DNA from: Linepithema humile
Taxonomy: Eukaryota; Arthropoda; Insecta; Hymenoptera; Formicidae
DNA: 64,000 bases
Direction: 5' to 3'
NCBI RefSeq assembly: GCF_040581485.1
Contig: NC_090134.1
Span: 17,599,501-17,663,500, forward strand
Below the pieces are notes generated by a model. The model saw only the letters and a program-made list of their open reading frames with translations. It did no database searches and had not been told where the DNA came from. Position 1 is the stretch's first letter; each line of letters opens with the position of its first letter. Of this stretch, positions 38,700 through 51,601 are shown piece by piece. A program made the position numbers and the translations under genes.

Positions 38700-41600
38700 A
38701 GGGTAGGAAGGTGGTGTGGAGACTCCGGATCGCAGAATTACGAACGCTTGTCGGCCGAGTTTCGTCGCCGGCGCGTTAACGGCTAACTCGAAGCTACGTT
38801 AAATTAAACAGAGGGGAGATAAGTTTGGACGTGTCGCTAACTTTACTTCTCTTGAACCCTCTTCCTCACCCCTCTTTGGTATCACGTCTTCCTTCTTGCG
38901 CTCCTGCCGTTACAATCCAGTAACGTTTCCACGAGCAATCCCGAGCACTCCTGCTTTTCGATGGCTCCGTAAATGCGGTAGCGCCGCCGTGCCGTCTGGC
39001 CGGGACTTGCTGCTGTCAGCAGGAATTAATTTCGCGATCGTTCTGTTGCTCGAAGAAGAATAGCGCAACGGTATTCACATTTGTTGAGATTGAAACTGCA
39101 TTTGTGAGTGCCAAACGTGTGTTAAACATTTCAGCGTCCTATTTTTTCCGAAAGTAAAATAGCACGTTTTCAAAATTTATCGCCCGACAAGCTGTCACTG
39201 ACGGAAATAAAAAATTATATTATTAATGATTATATTATATTATAAATTATATGATTAATTTGTAAATTTGAAATAATTATTTCAAAAGAATTCTTTTTAA
39301 TCGCGGCGTATTATTAGATTACACTCAGATTTGTCCGACGCTGTCAGATTTATTTAGAATTGCCTCGCACGTGAGATTACTTAACAAATATCATTGATGC
39401 AGCAAAGGTGAGAGTTTTAGGCGAAGTTATTCATGGACGCGGTTTATGCGACATTTTACACGAGGAATGCCAGACAGTCGAGATGGTCGCAGTGCAACGG
39501 GGGGTAATCGGAGGCTGGAAAGAGACTCCGTATTTTATCTAAATGATGTCAAAGGGGAACCGCCGCGTTTGGAGTCGGGTCGGGTCGCGGCCGTTAGCAT
39601 CCACCAGCCTTTTCTATCTCCATCGTCTCACTCTTTATTCCGTCTGCCGCTCACTATGCCCATTCCTCGCGTGTGCGTGTCCTTTGCCCCTTCTGTCTCG
39701 CTCCATCGAATGGAACGAGCGGAGAGTAGCGCCTCAAATTCGCGGATCCGCATGGGAAGGTCCCTCTGCGAGTATTATTCTGCGTTCCACTTGCGCTTCT
39801 TCTGTCGCGTAATGTTCCACCACGATGTGCCCTTACATTTAAGGGCGAAAGGAGTCGATATGATCTTGTTTCTCCACTGGCTCTTTTCTACATAAATTTC
39901 TCGTTTCTCCTCGCCTCGATCTTTTGTTCTCTTTCGTGCCCGTTGTACTCCGTCGATTACAGGAGTCGAAGGAGGAAACACGCCGTCGGTATTCGTGTGC
40001 GTTAGCGGAGAGACGAGGTGTGTGAGTCGAGACGGCATCGCTAATGGAGGTGTGATGTAGGTGTCCCGTAAAATTTTATAACTATAAAACCGTCCCACAT
40101 CTTCTCTTCAGTTCTCTCTCTTTCTCCCTCGTCTCCTCTTCCGCTTTAGAGTTTCGAGCGTCAGTTACCCGCGCTTCCTGTGCATGCGGCCCTCTGCGTA
40201 TAATCTAAATGCGAGAGAATTTAACTAATGGAGAGAATTTAACTAAATTACCATAAAGTCCGCGAAAACACTTTTGGTTTAATTTTATGAAATATTTTAA
40301 TTAATATTCATTTAAAAAATAACTGAAATGTTCAGCCCAGGCGCAAGTTAATTCGTAACGGGGTTAACGGGTTTAATTCATTAAAACGATTTTACGCGCA
40401 CAATTTAGTTTAATCATCTTTCCTTTTATGCGTTTTGCACATCAGTAAGCCATTTTAAAAGCTACCGCGAGCTACTCATTCGCTACACCCTCATTGTTTG
40501 TATATTATGCTCCGAATAATACTTATAAAACTAAAGCGGACAATATTTCTCCGCGGGGCAATCTTAATCAGGTGAATACACGCAAGAGCTTTCTCTTGTT
40601 GCGAGGGTTTTCGTTCGACTCGTCAATCGCAGTCACTGTATACATGTACAACCGTTTGTTTGTTTGTTTGTTAAATACGCCACTTAGTCGCCAAGTCAAG
40701 CGCGGTTAGTTGTTTGTTTTACTTCCAAGCACTTGCGATGATTATTCATCGTTGCCTTTATACCGCGCCCCTCTTTTGCACAGTGTACAGCGAGTAATAA
40801 TGACGGGGTTGTCTATTGACTGCAGCACTCCGCGACCCTCGTGGAGAATAAACTGCGAAAAGGACTCTGTCTTTTTCGTATATACGTCCCGTTATACTGT
40901 AAATTCAATGCGAATGGATTCGTCTTTTTCCCGTTCTGCTTCCTGCTCCTACTATTTGGCCCGGCATTGCTTTTTTTCCTTTCAGCAGCCAGTATTCTCA
41001 CGCATTGTGGCTGCAGAGCGGCGTAATAACGATAAAAGCGTTCGGGCCTAAGAAAAATTTTATCACGCTGTCCTTTTCTTGATGAAATCGAAAAACCTTA
41101 AACGCATCTTTTTTTTAAATCTTGAATGAACTGCGGAAAAATACTATTTTACCTTGTTGTTAACACGATGTTGATAACGACCATCTTTAAAGAATATTAT
41201 ATTACATGCCTAAACCTTTTTCTCTTTTGCTCTCAATTGTAAAGTTTTTTAATTTTAAAACTGCTCAATTTTAGAACCGCATCCAGTTATAATATTCTTG
41301 CTTATTAGATTTTCATAATTGTATATAAAAATTATAATACAACTTTCTCAAGTAATCAAATGGTTAAATGAACTAAATTAATGCAAAAAACTTATAAAAG
41401 CTGTATATATACTATAACTCTATTCATTAAAATATTTAATCTTGTAAATGCTTTATCATGTACGTATTTCCTTGCTCGCATGTTGCCGGTAATTCGGGTA
41501 AAACAGAATAACGTGTATCTCAAATTGCAATAACTGCGCATGTAGATATTCATATGGGCGCTCACCGAGAGTATTCCGACTTAGGTTTGCTTGCTTCGCA

Positions 41601-43230
41601 GCTTCTTTGAGCTTGCCGAAATACACAGATCGCAATATCGCCGAGGTCAATCTGCGGATCCCCCGGCAAACGGAAAGCAAATCAAATTCCAGGCAAAGCG
41701 TGCACGTGCCAATTAGAGTAACCCTGATGTGAATCCCGCTTTGATCAATGCACCGGGCACCTGAGTAATCTGGACCGTAATCGATCGCGCTCTGGGAGAT
41801 TATTATCGAGGAGTCCGATTGCGCATGCCGGCTCGCGAGACAGATGATAAATCTCGCGGACGTTAATCGTTACACCGAATCGATACATTCGCAATTTTAC
41901 GAGAAGCAGAGTTACGGTGGTAAATCGCAAGAACTTGGAGAGAGAAACATAAACTTTTCGCGACTCGTCAATTATTCATTTCCGTGAGCTTAATTCGATT
42001 AGAAAATATTGCTCGGCTCTAATTGGACACCGGAAGATGTAGGGGCGAAAAGTTCGCGTAAAATTGTCGCTACTAGCGACGCAGGGGTCAATTTTCTCCA
42101 TATGCCGACGCCGAGGGGGAGAATTTCTCCCGCTTAATTTAATTTCGCGATTAGTCGAGCGACTCGGTCAATTTACCTTTGGCACTGATTTCTGGAATAC
42201 GGCTGCGAACGCTTCTGATTTATTCTGCGGAATGTCGTCGAGGCGCTATCAAGCACGCACATGGTTCTTTTTTACTCACCACCTGTGTAGGAGTTCAATT
42301 GCAGTTTAAAAATATATTTTATTCGATTTGTAATTGTACAGGGATCTAGAATCGACTGATTCTGGGCGCTCGCAGGGCGTCCCGGTTATATAGACGCGTA
42401 ATATTTGTCGGTAGCGATTGTTTTTAAGCAGCGCAGCTTTATCGCGGGATCTAAAAGCCAATTACACAATAATCTTTTGATAATGTGCCGATGTCACACG
42501 AAAACAACTCGTTATAGGAGCTGAGGTACCGATCTTTTTACAAAAGATCCTACCAACAAAGGAAATGCGAACATGAATAAATAGCGGGGAGAGATATCAG
42601 ATTCGCCGCATATAACGTGTTGTATATTACATGCTGTACAATCACGTGCTCGACGATACGCAACAGTGCTTCTCAGAGAGAAACATCAGTGTTGGACAGA
42701 TTATCTGCCTGGAAGACTATGCGTACGCTCTACTAGTCACGATCTCAAACTAATCAATCGATCACTAAATGAACAACGCGGGTGAAATTATCGTATTTCT
42801 GTGTCGGTCTTCACGTATGCTTAGCACAGAATCAGATAAAATTCGAAAAATACAAGGACTGTCCGCTCAATTCAAGAAAGGTAGAGGTTACGATGAATCG
42901 CACTACCTTGGGGAAGAGAAAAGATACGGTCCCTTCTGGAGACGAGATACTTGTACTGTAGACTGCCTACTCTACAGGAGAACCCTTTCAAGTTTTAGGG
43001 TAGCAGAGCGCAAACATTTCTCTTCATTACCGCCACCAATAACGTCTCGCCGTACTTCTCGCTCGATCTCGCGCCGAAAAGCTCCACCTTGTTTCCAAAA
43101 TTAAACCGCGGCAATGGAGGAACGTGGCTCTTAGTCATGGACGTTACCGACGTGGCAGCTACATAGTAAACTTTCGTCGCTCAAAGTAGTTTCTCTCACA
43201 AAGTATTATAATGTCGTTAAACAGTACAAG
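38700..43230. other. Non-coding DNA, no gene recognised
   Basis: 39180-39300, 40200-40400 and 41040-41460 are AT-rich. 39440-39900 and 41690-42250 are CpG-rich. A (TTTG)n run of about 19 nt lies at 40654-40672. A strong acceptor-like polypyrimidine-CAG occurs near 40983, but no matching exon follows. Confidence 0.6.
40213..40246. repeat. 18-bp-period direct repeat
   Basis: GAGAGAATTTAACTAA occurs perfectly at 40213-40228 and 40231-40246, a two-copy tandem duplication with an 18-bp period. Confidence 0.85.
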
Positions 43231-43264
43231 CAAGAACCTTCTATACTACGTCCTTTCTATACTA

Positions 43265-43292
43265 ATAACTCAAAAACGGCATTTTGAGTTAT
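43265..43292. repeat. Perfect 11-bp hairpin, 6-nt loop
   Basis: ATAACTCAAAA (43265-43275) and TTTTGAGTTAT (43282-43292) are exact reverse complements around ACGGCA. Just upstream, TTCTATACTA occurs twice 16 bp apart (43239-43248 and 43255-43264). An 11-bp short-loop hairpin is expected about 0.15 times by chance in the window. Confidence 0.8.
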
Positions 43293-43299
43293 GTCATGT

Positions 43300-46200
43300 T
43301 GCAGCAAATGAGCGATATGTATTTATTGAGGTCATTTTAGCGACGGATTAGCGTGCAATAAAAAACACAGGTCATTATCGCCGACATGTCGTTCTAAAGC
43401 AATCTATGGAACGCTGAGATTATTGAAGATTTTAAGTCGACGCGTTGGTAAGGGAAAAAATATTGATAATCAGAAGCAAATTGGCTGCTGTCTCACGATC
43501 CCTTAGTCGAGGACCTGTCGACTTCATCGGCGACAGACTTCAACGGCGACGCGTCACAACGGTTCGACGAGAGATAAGCCATCAGTGTCAGTTTCAGAGA
43601 TCCGAAAGCGTTCGCTCGACAGTTACGTTAAAACGGGTTGATATCTATCGTCCTACATGGTCGAATGTCCTGCCAGGACTTTGTGATGCCCATCACGGGA
43701 GAGTCATACACGTCAGCAGCATGCCTGGCGCGGCACCGCGCGTCGCAGATAACTCATATCCATCTATATTAATTCCCGGCGATGCATGCGCGCGCCCCTC
43801 GGAAATTAAATGGCGTCCTTATGTCCCGGGTGGGCTCCGATTCATATCGATCTAGGGATATCCGACCGCTATCAGGGCCTTGTCATAAGCGCAATAGTCT
43901 GTTATTGTCCCTATTATGACGTTGCTTCGCGAATCCTATGGGAAGACTATCGCGCGCATTGCTTTGGTAGACGTAATTCCGCTTAATTGAATATTACCCT
44001 TCACGTTTCAGACGGAATCATGATTTGCATTTGAATAGTTCTACGGTAACATGACGGAATCACGAGTATATTTATTTCGCGTTTGTCACATATTTTTACG
44101 CTGTATTTTTTACTTAGCGCGCGTTACTTCTGGCCACAAATAATGCTCGCTATCATTAATCTGCACGCATCATTGAACTCGCGATGAAGGAGTGGTCTTT
44201 TTCATAGAATCGCGGACGAAAGCGCCACGTTGTCGCAGCCACGAGGCGCCATAAGTCTTCATTACGTGCGCGTGTATCATTGCGTGTCCCATAATTTACC
44301 TCTACTTTGTTTTGTCCCGTCGCGAAATACTTATTACCAATCGCCGTGCATAAATTCGCCTACGCTTCAGTAAGCCACAGCCGTAGATGGAATTAGCTAT
44401 TTTTTTTTGCATGCCGTAGATAAATGAAATCTGGCGGAAACACGCCGAAGTGGCGAAAGCTACTGCCAGGAATATAAAATAGAAAACTTTTTTCCCGGAT
44501 AAGAAGTTGCTGACTTTTCTTAATAATTTTTAAAATGTCGCGTTTCGAAAAGTCGTTGAAGTTTAAGATATGAGACTCGCGTTGAAAATTCGCACGCGAG
44601 AGGAATTATACAACGTGCCTCGTAAGGTTTGCATCAAACTTGAAGCGCGCGTTTGTTTAATGCATTTTTCTTCTATTTTCTTCATATAGCCGTGCATACT
44701 TGTAGAATGTAATATTTACATCTAAGTGAAATTTTCCGTCAAGCGCACAATATATTTCCGCCCGCTCGGCTCGCTGTACCTCCGTTCTTTCATCGCTGCA
44801 GAGACAGAAACAGCCTGCAGTGTAATCAAACAGTCGCGTGACTTTATTTGCCGGCTGCTCAGTTTTTATCATCCATAAAAGCCGTTACGAGCCCGGAATT
44901 TTTGATCGAAGTCCTCGGCCAAATGACGGGGGAGAGACGGACGTTTCTGCCCGTGTTACTTTAACCCCGACTGATTGTCGGCAATGCCGTACGAGGCCCG
45001 ACCATCTCCCGATACCCCTTGCCGTCATCGTCACGCGACGTATAGGCAGGCTCGCGTGCGAACACGACGCTTCCTGGAAATCGATCCATCGTTCACAATT
45101 GACTTTACTTTTTCCTGGCTTAGGTGCGTTGGAGACTGCTGTCTAATTAACTGAATAACAGACGGGAATAACGATAATGGTCCCCACTGTAATTTACTTG
45201 TATGGCAAACTTTACAATACTGTGTATCGACAATTAAATTTATGATAAAGATTTCAATCTTATATTTTACACAAACATTAATTTACTAATTTTTATTAAT
45301 TTATAATTTATATATATTTAATGCAGCGAGGTGTACTTGTAATCAATCGTCAATCATAAAGTGTAAAATTTGTTACGAAAAATAATTATAGTAATGCGTA
45401 ATCGATTTGCGTTAATTGCGTTAAATTTACTTGAGCGTAATATTGCGATAGAACAACATTTCACGGGTACTTTTATTTGTTGAGCGAAAATAATATTATA
45501 CGGATTGATACAATGTTTACAACGTGGATGTAAAATATAAATTTTAATTATCAAATTAGTTTTTCTATGTGCTGGACATATTTATTATTAAGAGCGACAG
45601 GTTAACAAGCGTTGCTACACAAAAACACGAGCAATAATAATATTGAAATTAAAAATTGTTCCCTTTTCATTGCTACACAATTTTTACAACAGTAGGATGT
45701 TCATTCAGTCGGATATACATGATATCTTTTTTCCGTGAATGCTGCGCGCAGAGAAAAATGACCACTCGCTGCGGAATTTGTTTAATTTAACTGTGGTAAT
45801 CGAGAGTACTCTCTCGTGCTTGAATACACTCGGCCAACGCGTCGGCTAATTGGCTTCATCGTCGAAATTCACAGAGAAGCCGGCCGGCACGTGCAGCGCG
45901 TTGCGCCCGCGCTCTGTTACCGGTCTCTCCCGCAAAAGAATCGGCGGTCGGCGATAGCCGGCCGGCAATTTGGCAGTGCCGTTTCGTTTCCGGTTGCGGT
46001 GACTAATCGGTCGGCCGTGGACGAGCGAGCTAACGCGTTTGAGTGAACGCAATTCGGATTTTTATACTTACAAACGATTCACGGCGCGATTAATTAAGTT
46101 CCGAGTGTCGCGCGTGATAACAAACGTAGTCATTAACGGAAACGAGAGCATAAAATGTGGCGTGAAAAAAGGATGGCATGTTAAAAACGTGATACGTATA

Positions 46201-47570
46201 TTTTCTCCACTTCTAATGAAGAAAAGAGTCACAATTGCCGAGTTGACGTTCAGTGAACGTGATTAAAGGACGAGAAAATAACTTCTGCAACGAGAATCGT
46301 ACAGCGGAGATGCGAGAAGAGCTAATCGCTCTGATCGCATTTACTGCTCTTTGTTTCGCTATTTCTGCTCTGAGAATCACTAATTAAGACGGACACGCCT
46401 CCATAGAAATTAATGATACTCAAGTCAGTCTGCTTTATTCGTGCTGTCACAACATTCCAGTCAATACAGGTCAAAGCTCGCATTACGTATTCGAAAGAAA
46501 TTTTCGTCTATTATTAATATATTACGCTAATCTGAAACATTAATCTGAATAATTTAATATTATACTAATCCGAACGATTAATTAATTATAATTTATAATA
46601 GTGTATCTCAAATATCGATAAGCGATAATCATTAATAAATATTCCGCATTAATTGACGTGATTGATGAAAATAGGAACTGATATTGCAGATAGCAAATAC
46701 TACGTAAACACATTTCTGAGGATTTTTAATCTCCAACTCATTTTTCTGAAATTCTTGCGAGATATTTCTTTTCCAAGAGCAGCTCTGTTTCGTAAAGCAC
46801 GATGCGACTAAGTGCGTACTTTGACCCTCTGCATTTGGATGTCAACCAACCGTCTGACCCGAGAATAGCGCACAGCGATAATTTTGAGAAATTGGGTTAC
46901 TCTTTAATGTATACGAGGATTCATAATGCGGATGGCGGCTATCCGGCAAAAGCTCGTATGCACGGAGTGCATATTCCTATCTCGTCTTTTCCAAGTTGCT
47001 CATATTGCTCGGACTGCGCCAACAGGCACACCTTTTTGCCTTGTTAACTTGCGCTAAATTAATTTTGCGTTGAATTGCTCCCCGACGGCGAATCGCGGAG
47101 AGGTGGGCAAAAACCTCTTGTCGACCTCTTTATACGTACTCGAAGGCAAGCGATAAATACGTTTCGTGCCGCGTACGTGTAACATACACGATATTTCCTT
47201 TCCATTAGAAACGCGACGTGGCGCGACATCGATGACGACAATAACAACTGGCTGGCGTCAAAAAGAAACGCGACGGTAAATCGCGCGGCGATAGCGAAAG
47301 GAAAAGCGACTCCTGTCGCGCCGGGAGCTTGGCGGGGGAGAAATAAAGTCGCCGTTGTACAAACGAAGGCGAGAAAAGATCGAAGCTCTTGACGCGCGAC
47401 ACTCGCGTGTTTTCCGCGCGCGGAGGGATGCCGTCCCTTTATTTTCCGCGATATCCGGAGTTCCCGACGTTCATTGCACTCTCGTCGACTCGGCGGACCA
47501 TTGTGCCGCGTCCCTCGAAGTTCCGTAATCAAAAGTACAAATCACTGTATAACTCAGCCGCGCGTTGACG
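43300..47570. other. Non-coding DNA, no gene recognised
   Basis: 43440-43860 and 44870-45150 are CpG-rich with open frames on the plus strand, one of 136 codons starting at TTG. 45140-45760 and 46490-46640 are AT-rich. An 81-codon ATG frame at 46802-47047 has balanced composition and four Cys near its end, without recognised similarity. 47059-47532 is open on the minus strand (157 codons) but Arg/Ser-rich. Confidence 0.55.
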
Positions 47571-47576
47571 GCGTGA

Positions 47577-47606
47577 GGGGCGCGAAGGGCGCGAGGGGCG
47601 TGAGGG
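47577..47606 (+). other. Canonical G-quadruplex motif
   Basis: Four G runs (GGGG, GGG, GGGG, GGG) are separated by loops of 6, 6 and 6 nt or shorter, satisfying the usual G3+N1-7 rule. The surroundings are repeats of GGGGCG-like words in CpG-rich DNA. Folding is a prediction. Confidence 0.6.
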
Positions 47607-47609
47607 AGG

Positions 47610-50300
47610 ACGATAAAAGACGAAGGAGACGAGACAAGAAGGAACACGGCGCAGGTTATATACCGGAAAGCAGCCTCTCTCGGTCGATGGGACGAGGATG
47701 GAAGGGGATTGCGCCCTCATGTAAATCTCGCTTATACCGGCGTGGCGAAGCATAAATTTCCTTTCGGCGACCTCCGCCGGGGTCGGGGTTTGCTGCCTTT
47801 CCTAAACGCTCTCGCGTTGGATACTACTTATCTGCCGGGACCGTATTTGCGGGCCAACACGCCGCTCCTTTTGTTTCAGACCGCCGTATTGTTTCACGAC
47901 CGCGACGCTCCCTCAGGGAGGGATACACGTCTCACCTATTGGATATCGACGTACCACTGCAAGCGGGCTCTGTAAGCGAGTTATTATGCTACCCTCACGT
48001 GATATGATACTGATACATTACCATTACCGCGCGGGTCAGAGAATGACATTGCCTGTTCTCGTTCCGGCATGGAAATGATAGCGAATGAGAAACGATTTTC
48101 TCGCACGCGCGCGAGCGGATACATTAAAGTTTAACGACGATGCAAACAGCGTCCATACGGCAGATATTCGTGGGAATAAAAAAATGCCATACTTACAACT
48201 TAACATATGTCGGCTTGATGCCTCTGTCAGCTAAGGTCAAAACCGGGGAAGTGCAAGGTGACATTTGATATTTACGTGTAAGTCATTGGCGCCGTAAATG
48301 CTATGTTATAGTGCGTACCTTTTTTACTCTGTGCCTTGTCTTTATATTTTTTTTACAATATTAAATTTTCTTTTATTTCATAAAAAATATTAGACTTTTA
48401 AATCAAATTGCACATAAATTATTCGTTTGTACAATTACATTTCTGTATATTTGATATTTACGCGACGATACTTTTCTGTCTACGATCAACGCGCTCAGAG
48501 TTTCGTACTGCACGCATAGATGTGGATAGACCACATTCGTGTCACGCGTGAAAGGCTCGGCGGAGCGTTGGGAGGGCGCGTGCGGTCTGCGCGAATGCAC
48601 TGTTAAATGCTGACAAGGAAATTTCGCCCGTTTAGAGTTAGACGGGGAGACAGACAGGCGGGTATAGTGAGACAAGGGAGGACAAGGGGGGGAGGGGGCG
48701 AGAGGTGGCGGGTGCTCTCTCGCCCGACTCCCTTCGGTGTTTGTAAGCACTTACCCCGCGGCTTATTGTTACCACGGCCCTCTCTTTGTCGGGATTTGTA
48801 AAAGCACTCGCTGCGTTAATTCCCGGACGCCGGATGCCGCGCGACGTACGTAAGCGCGTATTCGCGTCGCGACGCACGTTCGACCACTCGGAGAGTAATT
48901 TTACCAATGTCGGCCAACCATGATTAACTTAATCCGCCTTCTCTTTCTTCTTTTAACAAGTGTTGAGCAATTAAGCGAAAGCAATTTTCGTAAATTGAAA
49001 GGCAAACATAGGCGTAATAAAATCGTAGTAACTCATGTCGATTTTGTCGCGGAAAATCCGCGAGAGTTTCGTATTCTTGAATCGCGAAATAAACTCGGCG
49101 TTTATTGTTTGACACGATCGGCCGGGAATCGACACCGGGACGTGCTCGGCTCTCAAAAGCTTCCAGTCGAGCGTGACGGTCGATTTCCTACGACAAAGAT
49201 TTGCTCTCACACGAACCCAAGAACTCCTTCTCCCTTCCGCCTTCGTCCTGGCGACCCCTCCGTCGCTGTTTCCTGCACCGACGACGTCGCTCTCGTCCTC
49301 CTTATCTGCACCTATCTATCTTTTTCTCCTTACACTCGAGACACGCGTACATGTGCGCTGAACGGAGAGAGCGTAAAGGAATGGAAAGGGGAGAAAAAAA
49401 GCTTTATCGGAGACTCCCTCGATGTGGTAAGGCGGTGCGACGATGCGAGGAAAGGTTCCTCAATATCGCATTAGGGGCGCGCCTGATTATCGGCCAAGTG
49501 GTTACGGTAAATCGTAGTCTGCTGCCGTCTCGATAAAGTTGTACGAATGTATCGTATCGCCGCACCTGCATCTAATAAAGCGCGATGCAGTGCGCGCGGT
49601 ACGAAGGAACGTCGTTCATTATGACCTACTAAGTTTCGCGACTTGAACTATTCCGGCGCGATAAGGAGTTCTCTTCAAGCCGCTTCTCGAGAGTGACTTC
49701 CCTCGACGTTATTGTTTTCCAGACTCGAAGAGATATTTTACGTGGCGTTTCGCCGGAATAATTTATAAATTAAGAGTAAACTAGACGCGAGCGCGAGTGT
49801 AAATGTTTTCGGCGTAGCACGTAGTGCGTTTATTGATCCACTTGCATATCCGCGGAGGTGTAATAAGCGGTAACAGACTTTATTAGCTTTCGGAATGTGC
49901 GGCCCGTTTAATGTATTCCATTGTGCGGCAGTGGCGGCGCCGACAGCCGTGCTAATTCCGAAATACCAGGTATTATGGCCTCCAAGTGAATTTCGGCATT
50001 CTCGCACATCTACGCAGGCGGCCCGCGCCTTGCCTCGACGGAGGAGCAGAAATCAAAACGGAGATTAACGGCGCCGTCTGCGTGCTTTGCTTATTTGTGG
50101 AAGATATTGGTTTCCATTTTGTTTCATTTTCAATTCCGTCTCGCGGAGATACAAGAATAGCGAATATCGATGAACTTATTCTGAAATAACTAAATTTTTG
50201 TTTGACAAACATTGTGACAGGCATAGCGATACGAAAAAGTAGCACGTAAATCAATTTTATAATGCAAGGGGTAAAAAAAGATATCGAAGTTCTGTCACGA
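47610..50300. other. Non-coding DNA, GC-rich with frames on both strands
   Basis: A 184-codon plus-strand frame (48920-49474) starts with a hydrophobic stretch produced by T-rich sequence, then turns into unremarkable composition; overlapping frames of similar openness exist on both strands. 48340-48450 is AT-rich. No gene was recognised. Confidence 0.5.
48676..48698 (+). other. G-quadruplex motif in a G-rich patch
   Basis: GGG, then G7, then G5 with short spacers give at least four usable G triplets within 23 nt. The patch continues G-rich to about 48712. Confidence 0.55.
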
Positions 50301-50301
50301 G

Positions 50302-51042
50302 ATGTTTTTACTACTCTCTTACGTGGAACGTTCGCGTGTCCGATCTTCCAAAGTTTTATTAAAAATGCGAGCAGCCAAGTGTAAACGGATATCGATTTCG
50401 CCGGAGAATATCGTAAGTTGCAGCTTCTCTTTCATCGCGACCAACTTCTCCGAAATAATTCCGCGTGGATCGGAAATATCCCCTCGCCACCCGCGAAGGA
50501 AAACTCCGGGCCGTTACACCAACGACGACATATTGACTTTCCTGAACTTCCGGAAGCGCGCGCTTTCATCCCCGGTGACACACTCTGTGATGTGTCGCTT
50601 GACTTTTCATCGGTCCTCCGATGCACGCGCGTCGCGAGGCTCCCACAGTCGAGCCGGCGGCGTTTCCGCGGGCTGCTATTTTAAAAGTTGCCAATCATCC
50701 GTTATTGCCCCAGTTTTCCAACGGCCTGAACAGGACGTCGTCGAGTCAAGTACGGACGAAGGCAAACACGCCCGAGTTATCTCGCTCCCGAGGGAACGTT
50801 GTACCGTTAAACGAGAAAACGACGAAGTACGGACGTGTACGTCGCACCGCTCGCCGCCACCCGCTGCTCCCCCTGATTCGATGAGTTTGCCCGAATTTTT
50901 CTCGCCTGACATTTCCGCGCGATGCACTCGACATCCACCTTTCTTCCGTACAGCAATCACTCGATTGTGTACATATATTTCAGTTTACTCTTTGATGTTC
51001 TTATTTACGTACCGCACGATAGAATTGCATCTTCATTATTGA
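50302..51042 (+). other. Longest ATG frame (246 codons); coding status unresolved
   Basis: The frame begins with ATG in an acceptable context (G at -3) and runs to a TGA. It is not driven by a microsatellite. Composition is high in Ser, Arg and Cys without clear domains. A Ser/Arg/His-rich centre (roughly residues 95-120) is followed by a Pro-rich run near 190 and hydrophobic residues at the end. Plus-strand frames of 88 and 87 codons and a minus-strand frame of 94 codons are open across the same DNA, so stop codons are scarce in every frame. This argues for local CpG-rich composition rather than coding selection. No family recognised. Confidence 0.12.
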
Positions 51043-51049
51043 ATCGTCG

Positions 51050-51550
51050 AAATGACATTCCGATGCTGCTGAAGTTTTTAGAAAACTTTCTTCATTGTAG
51101 AAAATTTCACGTGCACAGGGAGAAAGTGAGAAACGACAGCGACGGCGGTTAATAACAATATTATTTCGCACACAATAACCTACTTAATGCCGCGCGCCGA
51201 ATAAATCCGCGAATAAATCTCTTACTGTCACGTTGAATGGCACGAACTCACCTTTATGCAATATTGAGAATGAGTGGCGGTACGAAGGACCAGGAAAATA
51301 GTTGATTTATTATTCCGCGCGCTCCAGCAGAGAATTGGAAAGGAGATAAATATATTCAATAATGACCGAGGATTTACCGGAATAACATGTATCAAGATAT
51401 AATGCCGTTTTCATGCTCGACATGAAATTTAACGGAGAGACGTATATTCAAGTTAAAACAGTTGCACGTCAGGTCATTCTTAATGTATGCAACGGGCGAT
51501 TAAATCTACGCTGCAGTCACTCTACATACGGAGTGCCTGTTACACATAAG
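51050..51550. other. Non-coding DNA
   Basis: Mixed composition with short frames only. Nothing recognised. Confidence 0.65.

Positions 51551-51553
<3 letters not shown>

Positions 51554-51598
<45 letters not shown>
51554..51598. repeat. (CT)n microsatellite, ~22 units
   Basis: Uninterrupted TC from 51554 to 51598. Frames across it encode Ser/Leu or Arg/Glu repeats and are not credible proteins. Confidence 0.95.

Positions 51599-51599
<1 letters not shown>

Positions 51600-51601
<2 letters not shown>

Noticed and set aside
40960..41051. Strong polypyrimidine-CAG acceptor followed by 23 open codons
   Set aside because: No domain, no donor and no poly-A signal context that would make a terminal exon; one acceptor-like site is not enough.
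46802..47047. 81-codon ATG frame with a Cys-rich end
   Set aside because: Balanced composition and an acceptable start context, but the cysteine spacing fits no family I know and length is within chance expectation.
48920..49474. 184-codon frame that begins like a signal peptide
   Set aside because: The hydrophobic start comes from a T-rich stretch, the rest has no recognisable domain, and other frames are open across the same DNA.
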